Notes: a model not told the origin generated them from the sequence alone. A DNA stretch of 6,330 nt from Bacillota bacterium (GCA_021791995.1 JAJYVN010000178.1:1-6330); one strand, 5' to 3'; counted from the stretch's first letter, positions 1-6,211 are shown. Program-made: numbers and translations.

Positions 1-936
1 GAAGATGCGGTTGGCCGAAGCTGCGGCGCTTGCCCCCAGGCTAGCCACCATGCTGATCATGCGCAGTGGGCCCAAAAGCAGCAATACGTACCCATAGAAC
101 GCGATGAAATCACTGAAACTGAGGTGTCCGCTGATTACCTGGGCACCACCATAGGCGACGATGATTACGGTTCCCATGGTGGGGAGCTGACCGAGGATCG
201 GCTGAAATTGCGCCTGGATGTATGCAACGTCCATGGCTCGCCCCAGATAGCCTTGATTCTCGTGGTCGAAGCGCTCCTGCTCGTACGGTTCACGCGCGAA
301 GGCTCGCACCACGCGTTGTGCCGAGAGGTTTTCCTGAAGCACCGAGGTTACATCCGCGAGCTGTTGTTGCAAGCGCCACGACGCCGGTTCGATCTGCTTG
401 GTCATCGCAAGGACCGCCCAGACGAAGAAGGGAATGACGACCATCAATGCGAGGGCGAGATGCACGTTGAGGCGCAGCAGAATGACCACGGTACCCACGA
501 ACTGCACCAGGGCGGCAAGTGCGGAGGGAAGCCCGCGGCTCATCATCCGCCGCATGACTTCGACGTCACCGGTGGCGCGGCTCATGAGTTGGCCCGTCTC
601 CGCCTCATCGAAGTACGCAAAGCCTTGCCGTTGCAGATGATCGTAGATCTCGCCTCGGGCGCGGAACATTGCTCGCTGAGCGATCCATTCCGACAGATAG
701 CCACGTAGGAAGGTGAGCCCACCGGCTAGCAGCGCGGCCAATGCGATGAGCAGCACCAGGGGCGGAATGCCGTGGAGATACCCACTCTTGACATCCCCGA
801 TTGCCAGCCCGGACAGGTAGGGGGTGACGAGACCAGCCCCCGTACCCACCAGGAGGGCGGCTAACGTGCCAACAATCAGCCTGGTGTCTGCACGGAGAAA
901 TCGGGCGAATCGCCAGAGGTTGCGCAGAGGTCGCAC
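1..936 (-). CDS. ABC exporter, N-terminal transmembrane domain (3' end outside window)
   Basis: This is the membrane half of a type IV (MsbA/LmrA-like) ABC exporter; 312 codons are present and the frame is still open at base 1. Translating the reverse strand gives hydrophobic segments at about residues 20-46, 56-80, 136-156, 158-178, 250-268 and 276-296, six in all. Family motifs are clear: YFDEAETGQLMSRATGDVE (107-125), matching the usual 'FFD..tGeLmSRl.nDv', and ENLSAQRVVRAFARE (202-216), the coupling-helix region before TM5. The last residues (ASAAASANRIF) are where these membrane domains end, so the ATPase domain should follow outside the window. The GTG at 936 is chosen because GGGAG at 945-941 precedes it by 4 bases and a promoter predicts transcription from about 960. 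The upstream TTG at 960 would then sit at the first base of the mRNA. The substrate cannot be read from this part; a multidrug or lipid-type exporter is likely. Confidence 0.9.
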   Translation of the reverse strand, partial: MRPLRNLWRFARFLRADTRLIVGTLAALLVGTGAGLVTPYLSGLAIGDVKSGYLHGIPPLVLLIALAALLAGGLTFLRGYLSEWIAQRAMFRARGEIYDHLQRQGFAYFDEAETGQLMSRATGDVEVMRRMMSRGLPSALAALVQFVGTVVILLRLNVHLALALMVVIPFFVWAVLAMTKQIEPASWRLQQQLADVTSVLQENLSAQRVVRAFAREPYEQERFDHENQGYLGRAMDVAYIQAQFQPILGQLPTMGTVIIVAYGGAQVISGHLSFSDFIAFYGYVLLLLGPLRMISMVASLGASAAASANRIF

Positions 937-966
937 CCCGCTCCCAGCCGATACTTCCAAGTACGA

Positions 967-995
967 AATATACCCTTTTTCACGCGGGGTGTCAC
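967..995 (-). promoter_or_regulatory. Sigma70-type promoter of the ABC exporter gene
   Basis: Reading leftward there is a -35 GTGACA (995-990, 5 of 6 to TTGACA), a 17-base spacer and a -10 TATATT (972-967, 5 of 6 to TATAAT). Transcription would start near 960, giving a leader of about 24 bases before the GTG at 936. It lies just beyond the hairpin after hppA, which suggests the exporter is transcribed independently of hppA. Confidence 0.6.
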
Positions 996-1007
996 GTACC
1001 CCAGAAC

Positions 1008-1037
1008 ACAGGCACCCTCCATACGGAGGGCGCCTGT
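1008..1037 (-). terminator. Hairpin downstream of hppA, possible terminator or mRNA 3' stabiliser
   Basis: A 13-bp inverted repeat (arms 1008-1020 and 1025-1037, 4-base loop) lies 22 bases past the hppA stop. In minus-strand RNA every position pairs, one as G-U. In plus-strand RNA that same position is an A-C mismatch, so the structure fits the hppA transcript better. Only a poor U tract follows (UGUUCU), so it is not a textbook intrinsic terminator. It could be a less efficient terminator or a block to 3' exonucleases. Confidence 0.6.
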
Positions 1038-1059
1038 AGTGCCGAGAGCATAGAGCAAC

Positions 1060-3132
1060 TCAGTGCCGGATCAGGGGAGCGATCAGCAGTGCCACCACAT
1101 TGATGATCTTGATCATTGGGTTGATGGCGGGGCCTGCGGTGTCCTTGTATGGATCACCGACGGTATCCCCGGTCACCGATGCAGCGTGCGCCTCGGTTCC
1201 CTTTCCACCAAAATTACCTAATTCAATGTACTTCTTGGCATTATCCCAAGCGGCGCCGCCTGCGGTCATGTTGATCGCCATCAACAGGCCGGTGACGATG
1301 GCACCGACGAGCATTCCACCCAGGGCCACTCCACCGAGAACAAACCCGACGAGTACCGGGGCCAGCACGGGGATCAGGGCGGGGGCGAACATCTCACGTA
1401 GGGCGGCCCCAGTCACGATGCCGACTGCCTTGCCATAATCTGGCGTAGCGGTGCCTTGCATGATGCCGGGAATCTCACGGAACTGCCGGCGCACTTCGGT
1501 CACAACATGGGATGCGGCGCGACCGACGGCCTCCATACTGAGAGACGAGAAAAGAAAGGGCAGGATGCCTCCGAGGAAGAGCCCTTCCAAGACTCGTGGA
1601 TCCGAGAGATCGAACGCAATGGTGGTCGTTTTCGACAGCGTGTGGGTATACGACGAGAACAGCACGATTGCGGCCAACGCCGCCGATCCGATCGCATACC
1701 CCTTGGTGACGGCTTTGGTTGTGTTGCCCACGGCGTCGAGGGCGTCGGTGACCTCGCGGACAGACTCGGGAAGGTGCGCCATCTCGGCGATACCGCCCGC
1801 GTTATCCGTGATCGGTCCAAAGGAGTCGAGCGTGACGATCATCCCCGCCAGTGAAAGCATCGCCATGGCGGCGACACCTACGCCGTAGATCCCGGCCGCC
1901 GCGTAGGCTCCGAGGATCGAAAGCACGATGAAGATCGTTGGCCACATGGTGCTTTTCATGCCAACCGCTAGCCCGGCGATGATATTGGTCGCGTGTCCGG
2001 TTTGACTGGCCTCCGCGATGGACCGGGTAGGCCGGTAGGCGGTAGAGGTGTAGTACTCGGTCGTGATCATCAGCGCTGCTGTGAGCGCCAATCCGATGAG
2101 CGCTGCCAGGAATATGCCGATGTACCCCATGGGAATCGCGTGGGACGCCGCCTGGGAGACCCAACGCATCATCGACCGAGACACAAAGAAGAAGACGATC
2201 GCTGACAGCACCGCGCTCACGCCAACCCCGGTATAGAGGCTGCCCATGATCTGGTTGTTCCCGCGACCGCTAGTCCGCACGCTGAGGATCCCAATGATGG
2301 ATGTCACAATCGAAGCAGCCCCTAAAACGAGCGGGAACAAAACCGCCTGTTGCAGGTGATGTGGGTAGAGCAGTGCCCCGAGCAGCATCGCGGCAACCGA
2401 CGTGACCGCGTAGGTCTCGAACAGGTCGGCGGCCATTCCGGCGCAATCGCCCACGTTGTCACCCACGTTGTCGGCAATGACGGCGGGGTTGCGTGGATCA
2501 TCCTCCGGAATGCCAGCCTCCACCTTTCCGACCAAGTCAGCTCCGACGTCGGCAGCCTTGGTGTAAATGCCGCCGCCTAACCGGGCAAAGGCCGAAATGA
2601 GGCTCGCCCCGAAGGCGAATCCGATGAGGTGTGTCGGACTTCCGGTGATCGCTTCAAGGGTTCCGACCCCCAATAGGCCGAGTCCCACCACGAACAGTCC
2701 GGTCACTGCACCGCCACGGACGGAAACTGCCAGCGCGTCGCCCAAGCCCTTCCGGGCGGCCTCGGCCGTACGAACGTTCGAATTTACGGCAACCAACATC
2801 CCGGTGCTCCCTGCCACGGCGGAGAGGATTCCGCCAATCAGGAAGAAGAGCGCGGTCTCCCAGCCGATGACGAAGCCAATCAACAGGAACAGGATGACGG
2901 CGACGATGGCAACGGTCCGGTATTGCCGGACGAGATATGCCTTGCTCCCCTGCTGTACGTACGAGGAGATGGCCTGCATCTCTTTGGTTCCCTTGGGACG
3001 CTTCATTACCCAGCTAACAAGATAAAGCCCGGCGAGAACAGCCAGGATCCCTGCGGCGATCGGTGACCACCCTGCTTGACTCAGAACGTGCGGGCCACTG
3101 GTGGCGGCCCTGCCCTCCTCCCGACGAATCAA
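1060..3132 (-). CDS. hppA: Membrane-bound proton-translocating pyrophosphatase, K+-independent type
   Basis: The enzyme hydrolyses pyrophosphate at the cytoplasmic face and pumps H+ across the membrane, recovering energy from biosynthetic PPi. At 690 residues it has the family's usual length and about 16 hydrophobic segments. The diagnostic active-site blocks are intact: KAADVGADLVGKVE (192-205), DNVGDNVGDCAG (221-232), GPITDNAGGIAEM (439-451), AWDNAKKYIE (628-637) and GDTVGDPYKDTAG (655-667), holding the Mg-PPi-binding Asp and Lys residues. In GNTTKAVTKGYAIGS (469-483), Lys473 and Thr476 occupy the positions that are Ala in K+-dependent enzymes, which indicates a K+-independent H+ pump. The start is uncertain. 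The TTG at 3132 gives the longest frame but has no good Shine-Dalgarno, and the roughly 20 residues before the first membrane helix look atypical. A CTG at 3084 is the next in-frame alternative. It is followed by a hairpin and then the ABC exporter gene. Confidence 0.96.
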   Translation of the reverse strand: MIRREEGRAATSGPHVLSQAGWSPIAAGILAVLAGLYLVSWVMKRPKGTKEMQAISSYVQQGSKAYLVRQYRTVAIVAVILFLLIGFVIGWETALFFLIGGILSAVAGSTGMLVAVNSNVRTAEAARKGLGDALAVSVRGGAVTGLFVVGLGLLGVGTLEAITGSPTHLIGFAFGASLISAFARLGGGIYTKAADVGADLVGKVEAGIPEDDPRNPAVIADNVGDNVGDCAGMAADLFETYAVTSVAAMLLGALLYPHHLQQAVLFPLVLGAASIVTSIIGILSVRTSGRGNNQIMGSLYTGVGVSAVLSAIVFFFVSRSMMRWVSQAASHAIPMGYIGIFLAALIGLALTAALMITTEYYTSTAYRPTRSIAEASQTGHATNIIAGLAVGMKSTMWPTIFIVLSILGAYAAAGIYGVGVAAMAMLSLAGMIVTLDSFGPITDNAGGIAEMAHLPESVREVTDALDAVGNTTKAVTKGYAIGSAALAAIVLFSSYTHTLSKTTTIAFDLSDPRVLEGLFLGGILPFLFSSLSMEAVGRAASHVVTEVRRQFREIPGIMQGTATPDYGKAVGIVTGAALREMFAPALIPVLAPVLVGFVLGGVALGGMLVGAIVTGLLMAINMTAGGAAWDNAKKYIELGNFGGKGTEAHAASVTGDTVGDPYKDTAGPAINPMIKIINVVALLIAPLIRH
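3113..3122 (-). promoter_or_regulatory. Misplaced Shine-Dalgarno-like purine tract inside the hppA 5' end
   Basis: GGGAGGAGGG lies at codons 4-7 of the annotated hppA frame. It is the strongest anti-SD match near this gene, but no in-frame start follows at a usable distance. The nearest GTG (3098) is 14 bases away, out of frame, and stops after five codons. It may be incidental, or it may mark an error in the assumed start. Confidence 0.35.
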
Positions 3133-3149
3133 GAATCTGAGGCATCCAC

Positions 3150-3179
3150 TTTATACCGCGTCGGAGCGCCAGCGGCCAA
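3150..3179 (-). promoter_or_regulatory. Probable hppA promoter
   Basis: Leftward -35 TTGGCC (3179-3174, 4 of 6), an 18-base spacer and -10 TATAAA (3155-3150, 5 of 6). Transcription would start near 3143, only about 11 bases before the TTG start at 3132, so the hppA mRNA would have almost no leader. The promoter lies inside the inverted repeat at 3161-3199. Confidence 0.5.
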
Positions 3180-3199
3180 GACAACCACTGGCGCTCCGA
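3161..3199. repeat. 12-bp perfect inverted repeat between tatA and hppA
   Basis: TCGGAGCGCCAG at 3161-3172 is the exact reverse complement of 3188-3199, with a 15-base loop. On the minus strand it begins 17 bases after the tatA stop, so it could end the tatA transcript, but no U run follows it; the T run on that strand (3216-3211) lies before it. The hppA -35 box sits in the loop and one arm fills the promoter spacer. An operator or a terminator are both possible. Confidence 0.6.
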
Positions 3200-3216
3200 T
3201 GTGACCGACAAAAAAT

Positions 3217-3441
3217 TCAGTTCGGCTTCTGCACGTCGTTCGCCTGGGATACATTGCTAGGATCCTGCATAAGGGAATTGGTCATGTTGTTCACCTGCGA
3301 CTTGGCCTCATTCATCGACTTCTGAAACTCTCGGATGGTCTTTCCCACAGCTCCGCCGAGCTCCGGCAGTCTCCGCGGGCCGAAGATGAGCAGGGCGATG
3401 ACAAGGAGCGCGACTATATGAAGGGGTGTAATCGCGTCCAA
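3217..3441 (-). CDS. tatA: Sec-independent (twin-arginine) translocase subunit TatA
   Basis: This is the small membrane protein that forms the translocation element of the Tat pathway, which exports folded proteins carrying twin-arginine signals and works with TatC (and often TatB). The 74-residue product has the standard layout: a short N-terminus, one membrane helix (about residues 6-20), the FGPRRLPELG hinge (20-29), an amphipathic helix (about 30-50) with the conserved GKxIREFQK, and a polar, Asn/Gln-rich tail. The TTG at 3441 is chosen because it gives the usual short N-terminus and follows a near-perfect Shine-Dalgarno (AAGGAGGT, 3459-3452) at 11 bases. The GTG at 3453 is in frame but overlaps that site. 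The open frame extends further upstream but carries no recognisable domain. No tatC is visible in the window. TatA is favoured over TatB by its length and hinge. Confidence 0.93.
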   Translation of the reverse strand: MDAITPLHIVALLVIALLIFGPRRLPELGGAVGKTIREFQKSMNEAKSQVNNMTNSLMQDPSNVSQANDVQKPN

Positions 3442-3451
3442 CGGTTCACCC

Positions 3452-3459
3452 ACCTCCTT
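3452..3459 (-). promoter_or_regulatory. Ribosome binding site of tatA
   Basis: AAGGAGGT is an almost complete match to the anti-Shine-Dalgarno. It decides the tatA start: the TTG at 3441 lies 11 bases beyond its GGAGG core, while the in-frame GTG at 3453 overlaps it. Confidence 0.75.
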
Positions 3460-3463
3460 CCAC

Positions 3464-3483
3464 TCTCTCCGTACGCCGAGAGA
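3464..3483 (-). repeat. Small inverted repeat in the tatA leader
   Basis: TCTCTC (3464-3469) and GAGAGA (3478-3483) could pair across an 8-base loop just upstream of the tatA ribosome binding site. The 6-bp stem is modest. It could affect translation or be chance in a purine/pyrimidine-biased leader. Confidence 0.3.
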
Positions 3484-3488
3484 CCATG

Positions 3489-3499
3489 CGTCTAAGACG
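3489..3499. promoter_or_regulatory. 11-bp palindrome at the tatA transcription start, possible operator
   Basis: CGTCTAAGACG is a perfect palindrome around a central A. It abuts the tatA -10 box and covers the predicted start near 3493, where a bound repressor would block transcription. No regulator is identified; a palindrome this short can arise by chance. Confidence 0.3.
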
Positions 3500-3508
3500 A
3501 TTATAACA
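3500..3508 (-). promoter_or_regulatory. Extended -10 promoter of tatA
   Basis: Reading leftward, TGTTATAAT contains a perfect -10 TATAAT (3505-3500) with the TGn extension (3508-3506). No good -35 lies at 17-18 bases, which is typical of extended -10 promoters. Transcription would start near 3493, giving a leader of about 50 bases before tatA. Confidence 0.65.
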
Positions 3509-3590
3509 CGACAGCCGGTCTCTCCGTCTGCAAGTCTGGATAGATTCTGCTTTTCGCCACAAACTCCTGCCGCTCTGGCCCACCTTCCTG

Positions 3591-3596
3591 TATAAA
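3591..3596 (+). promoter_or_regulatory. Candidate -10 of the ROK-cupin-SEDS operon
   Basis: TATAAA (5 of 6 to consensus) would start transcription near 3603, about 37 bases before the ROK gene. The -35 region at 17-18 bases spacing is poor (CTGCCG at 3567-3572), so the promoter is weak, activator-dependent or misassigned. It is the best rightward candidate in the divergent intergenic region 3442-3639. Confidence 0.35.
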
Positions 3597-3639
3597 TGGG
3601 GAGGGCACCACGACGGGGGCGAAAGCGAGGGGGTGCGGC

Positions 3640-4611
3640 GTGAGCGGTGAGCGCATCGCCGTAGGGGTCGACTTGGGGGGTACCAAGATTCTCACGATCG
3701 CAATGGATGCGGAGGGCAAGGTCCTCGGGCGTTCGCTGCATCCGACTCCCCATGAGGGAGAGGATGTCGCGTTGCACGCTCTGGCTACCTCCGTGGAGGA
3801 GGCAATGCGTTCCGCTGGGCTCACGCAAGGAGATGTAGCGGGAGTGGCCGTTGGAGCCCCGGGGCCCATGGATCCGGATGCGGGTGTGCTTCTCGAGCCG
3901 CCGAACCTGCCTGGCTGCCAGAATCTTCCCATTCGCTCCTACCTGCAGGAGCGGCTAAAGATGGACGTGCGTGTCGAGAATGACGCCAACGTCGCTGCCA
4001 TCGGGGAATACCGCTTTGGCGCAGGACGCGGTGTGGCGGACATGGTGTATGTGACCGTCTCTACCGGCATCGGTGGTGGTGTGATGGTCGCTGGGCGCCT
4101 GATGCGTGGCGCTGGCCGCACCGCGGGTGAGATCGGACATATGGTCTTGGCGCATGGGCAGGAGATCTGCCCCTGTGGACGATCCGGCTGCTGGGAAGCG
4201 ATTTGTTCCGGTACCGCGATTGCCCATCGAGCGCAGGAGGCCGTCGCTGCTGGCCGGGCAAGTCCGGGGTTGGTCCAGGCTGCGTCAGGACAATCGCTCG
4301 CGGCGCCGGTGGTCCTCCAAGCAGCCGCAGAAGGGGACCCCACGGCTCAAGCGATTCTTGCGCGGGTTGTGGAATACAACGGCGTGGGATTGATGAATCT
4401 TCTGCATCTGTTCAGCCCAGGCATGATCGTGATCGGTGGCGGGTTGACCCACGCGTGGGATACGCTGATCGCGCCTGCGGCGGATTGGGCCAAGCGTAAC
4501 GCCTTTCAACGCCCCGCAGCGGTTTGTCGCATCGTTCGGGCGGAGCTTGGGGATATGGTGGGCGCCGTGGGTGCCGCCGCCTTGGCGTTGGACCCGGATA
4601 CGCTCCTGTAA
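3640..4611 (+). CDS. ROK-family sugar kinase, probable glucokinase
   Basis: A cytoplasmic kinase that would transfer phosphate from ATP (or polyphosphate in some relatives) to the 6-hydroxyl of a hexose, most likely glucose. The 323 residues are full length for the family. Visible motifs are the N-terminal phosphate-binding VGVDLGGTK (8-16), ENDANVAAIGE (113-123) with the expected catalytic base Asp115, STGIGGG (141-147) with the second phosphate loop, and the ROK signature running into GEIGHM (163-168). CPCGRSGCWEA (177-187) follows, with His167, Cys177, Cys179 and Cys184 as the zinc ligands. VIGGGL (264-269) completes the ATP site. No DNA-binding domain precedes the kinase fold, so it is an enzyme rather than a ROK repressor. 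The GTG start has GAGGGGG (3627-3633) six bases upstream. It is followed after 25 bases by the cupin gene, suggesting co-transcription. Mannose, fructose or an N-acetylated sugar cannot be excluded as substrate. Confidence 0.92.
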   Translation: MSGERIAVGVDLGGTKILTIAMDAEGKVLGRSLHPTPHEGEDVALHALATSVEEAMRSAGLTQGDVAGVAVGAPGPMDPDAGVLLEPPNLPGCQNLPIRSYLQERLKMDVRVENDANVAAIGEYRFGAGRGVADMVYVTVSTGIGGGVMVAGRLMRGAGRTAGEIGHMVLAHGQEICPCGRSGCWEAICSGTAIAHRAQEAVAAGRASPGLVQAASGQSLAAPVVLQAAAEGDPTAQAILARVVEYNGVGLMNLLHLFSPGMIVIGGGLTHAWDTLIAPAADWAKRNAFQRPAAVCRIVRAELGDMVGAVGAAALALDPDTLL

Positions 4612-4636
4612 TGATCCCATCGAGAGGGGTGCTATC

Positions 4637-5002
4637 GTGGAGTTGTTGGCAGAGTCCGAGATGCGCGTCGTAAGTAAGCCCTGGGGCAGGGAGGTGTGGT
4701 GGGCAGTCACGGATCGCTATGTCGGCAAGCGCATCGAAGTGACGGCGGAACACGCACTGAGCCTGCAATACCATGAACGCAAGATGGAGACCCTCTATTT
4801 CCTTGAGGGGGAAGCTCGGCTTCAGGTTGGTGACGAGTGGCAATCCGTGCGGCCCGGGCAGGCCATTACACTCAAGCCAGGAACCGTGCACCGGATCGAG
4901 GCAGTCACCAATGTGGTCCTGTTCGAGGTGAGCACTCCAGAGGTGGACGACGTAATCCGCCTTGAAGACCGATATGGACGCGGCACCGAGGCATCGCGGT
5001 AG
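4637..5002 (+). CDS. Cupin protein of the mannose-6-phosphate isomerase type
   Basis: A single-domain, 121-residue cupin resembling the C-terminal isomerase domain of type II phosphomannose isomerase/GDP-mannose pyrophosphorylase proteins (ManC/AlgA), which interconverts mannose 6-phosphate and fructose 6-phosphate. The nucleotidyltransferase domain of those bifunctional proteins is absent. Visible features are KPWGREVWW (14-22), LSLQYHERKMET (41-52) with likely metal ligands Gln44, His46 and Glu51, GEARLQVGDEW (58-68), KPGTVHRIEA (80-89) with the fourth ligand His85, and FEVSTPEVDDVIRLEDRYGR (96-115), which is the family's C-terminal block. The GTG at 4637 is preferred because AGAGGGG (4623-4629) sits seven bases upstream. 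The in-frame ATG at 4661 would still keep the whole domain. It lies between a hexose kinase and a SEDS gene with short gaps. Another sugar-phosphate isomerase or a sugar-binding role is possible. Confidence 0.85.
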   Translation: MELLAESEMRVVSKPWGREVWWAVTDRYVGKRIEVTAEHALSLQYHERKMETLYFLEGEARLQVGDEWQSVRPGQAITLKPGTVHRIEAVTNVVLFEVSTPEVDDVIRLEDRYGRGTEASR

Positions 5003-5020
5003 GGATCGGGGGCCGAAGGA

Positions 5021-6139
5021 TTGACCTGGCATGTGTGGCGGAACATGGATTGGGTTCTCGCCAGTTCGATGCTGGCAGCTGCGTCCCTTGGTGTCATTGC
5101 GATTGCGAGTGTCTCAGGGAGCGGACTCTCATCCATCGCACTGCACCAGGCTTTTTGGGTGGTATTGGGAAGTTGCGCCTTCGTCGTCTTTGCCCACTTG
5201 GACTATCATATTTTACCTGCGTGGCGACACTGGATATATGGGCTGATGGTGGTCCTGCTCCTTGCTGTGTTTGTCCTTGGCCACGACAAGTTGGGGGCGG
5301 AACGCTCCATCTCCGTTGGCCCGCTCCAACTGGAGCCGGTCGAGCCGGTCAAACTCTTGCTCGTGATCACGCTCGCCATTGTATTGGAGTCGCGGCTCGG
5401 TACCCTGCGCCGCCTTCGGGACCTCATTGTGCCGGGCCTGTATGCCGCAGTGCCTGTCCTGTTGGTGATGGCGGAGCCGGATTTGGGTTCCAGCATGGTC
5501 CTGCTCTCCATCCTATTGATGATGATCTTCGCAGCTGGATACTCCGGATCCCGCTTGTTGCTCTTGGTGATCCTGGGGCTGGCGCTTGTGATCGGGCTCA
5601 TCATCGCCCACCTGCGGTGGAATGTACCCATTCCATTGCACTCTTACCAGTTGAATCGTCTTACAGCCTTCCTGAATCCACAAGCCAATGCCTTGAACTA
5701 TGGGTTGCAAACGATCGAGTCCGAGGTGGCAATTGGTTCCGGTCGCATCCACGGTACAGGACTGTTTAGCACAGGCGTTTCACACCAACTCGCCTATGTT
5801 CCCGAGCGCGCTTCGGACTTCATCTTCGCAGCCATCAGCAATCAGTTCGGACTCTATGGTGCCCTGGTGACGGTGGGGTTGGAATCCCTCATTACCTGGC
5901 GAGCGCTTCGATGCATGGTTCGGGCCCGCGATGGCTATGGCGGTTTGTTGGCGGCCGGCGTTGCCGCCATGATCGGCTGCCAGGCATTTCTCAACATTGG
6001 TGTGGCGTTGGGGCTCCTGCCTGTCACCGGAGTGCCATTGCCGTTCATCAGCCAGGGGGGCAGTGCCACCCTGGCTGACTTCGCAGCAGTCGGTCTACTG
6101 GAGAGCGTGTACATTCGCAGCCATCCGATTCCGTATTAG
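5021..6139 (+). CDS. SEDS-family protein, RodA/FtsW-like peptidoglycan glycosyltransferase
   Basis: A polytopic membrane protein of the shape, elongation, division and sporulation (SEDS) family. Members polymerise lipid II into glycan strands together with a class B penicillin-binding protein. The 372 residues and about 10 membrane segments match RodA size. Recognisable blocks are MDWVL (9-13), GAERSI (92-97), EPVEPVK (105-111), AEPDLGSSMV (151-160), NRLTAFLNP (212-220), AIGSGRIHGTGL (237-248), VPERASDFIFA (260-270) with the expected catalytic Asp266, and VPLPFISQGGSATL (338-351). Several usually invariant positions differ: QPSE is EPVE, RWI is RSI, the (H)TDF before FIF is ASDF, and the Glu pair that follows is NQ (274-275). 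RodA is favoured over FtsW by overall character. The start is uncertain: TTG 5021 (longest), GTG 5033 or ATG 5045; AAGGA at 5016-5020 abuts the first. It follows the cupin gene by 18 bases. No partner penicillin-binding protein is in the window. Confidence 0.9.
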   Translation: MTWHVWRNMDWVLASSMLAAASLGVIAIASVSGSGLSSIALHQAFWVVLGSCAFVVFAHLDYHILPAWRHWIYGLMVVLLLAVFVLGHDKLGAERSISVGPLQLEPVEPVKLLLVITLAIVLESRLGTLRRLRDLIVPGLYAAVPVLLVMAEPDLGSSMVLLSILLMMIFAAGYSGSRLLLLVILGLALVIGLIIAHLRWNVPIPLHSYQLNRLTAFLNPQANALNYGLQTIESEVAIGSGRIHGTGLFSTGVSHQLAYVPERASDFIFAAISNQFGLYGALVTVGLESLITWRALRCMVRARDGYGGLLAAGVAAMIGCQAFLNIGVALGLLPVTGVPLPFISQGGSATLADFAAVGLLESVYIRSHPIPY

Positions 6140-6211
6140 TCTCCCCCGAAAAAGGGCGGGCCGGGCCAAAGGCAACACAAAACCAACCCAGACCTCACCC
6201 GGGAGTTAGGG

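Noticed and set aside
124..708. 194-codon plus-strand open frame and overlapping smaller ones at 222-640
   Set aside because: They lie antisense to the ABC exporter, whose minus-strand translation carries clear family motifs throughout; the plus-strand products are Arg/His-rich and low in hydrophobic residues, as expected for shadow frames.
876..1058. 60-codon minus-strand frame between hppA and the ABC gene
   Set aside because: It overlaps the hairpin, the promoter and the start of the ABC gene in another frame, has no ribosome binding site worth naming and no recognisable domain.
3014..3211. 65-codon minus-strand frame beginning upstream of hppA
   Set aside because: It crosses the hppA promoter and the inverted repeat and then runs out of frame within hppA; its product shows no domain. 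It matters only as the alternative frame in the hppA start question.
3442..3828. N-terminal extension of the tatA frame to an ATG at 3828
   Set aside because: The added 129 residues are antisense to the ROK kinase gene and cross the tatA promoter; TatA normally begins a few residues before its membrane helix, where a strong Shine-Dalgarno is found.
4547..4636. ATG at 4547 as start of the cupin gene
   Set aside because: It would overlap the ROK gene by 65 bases and add residues outside the cupin domain; the GTG at 4637 has a Shine-Dalgarno at good spacing.
6140..6175. C-run/G-run close to the SEDS stop as an intrinsic terminator
   Set aside because: Only a 3-5 bp C/G stem can be drawn around GAAAAA, and the following sequence is A/C-rich with no T run.
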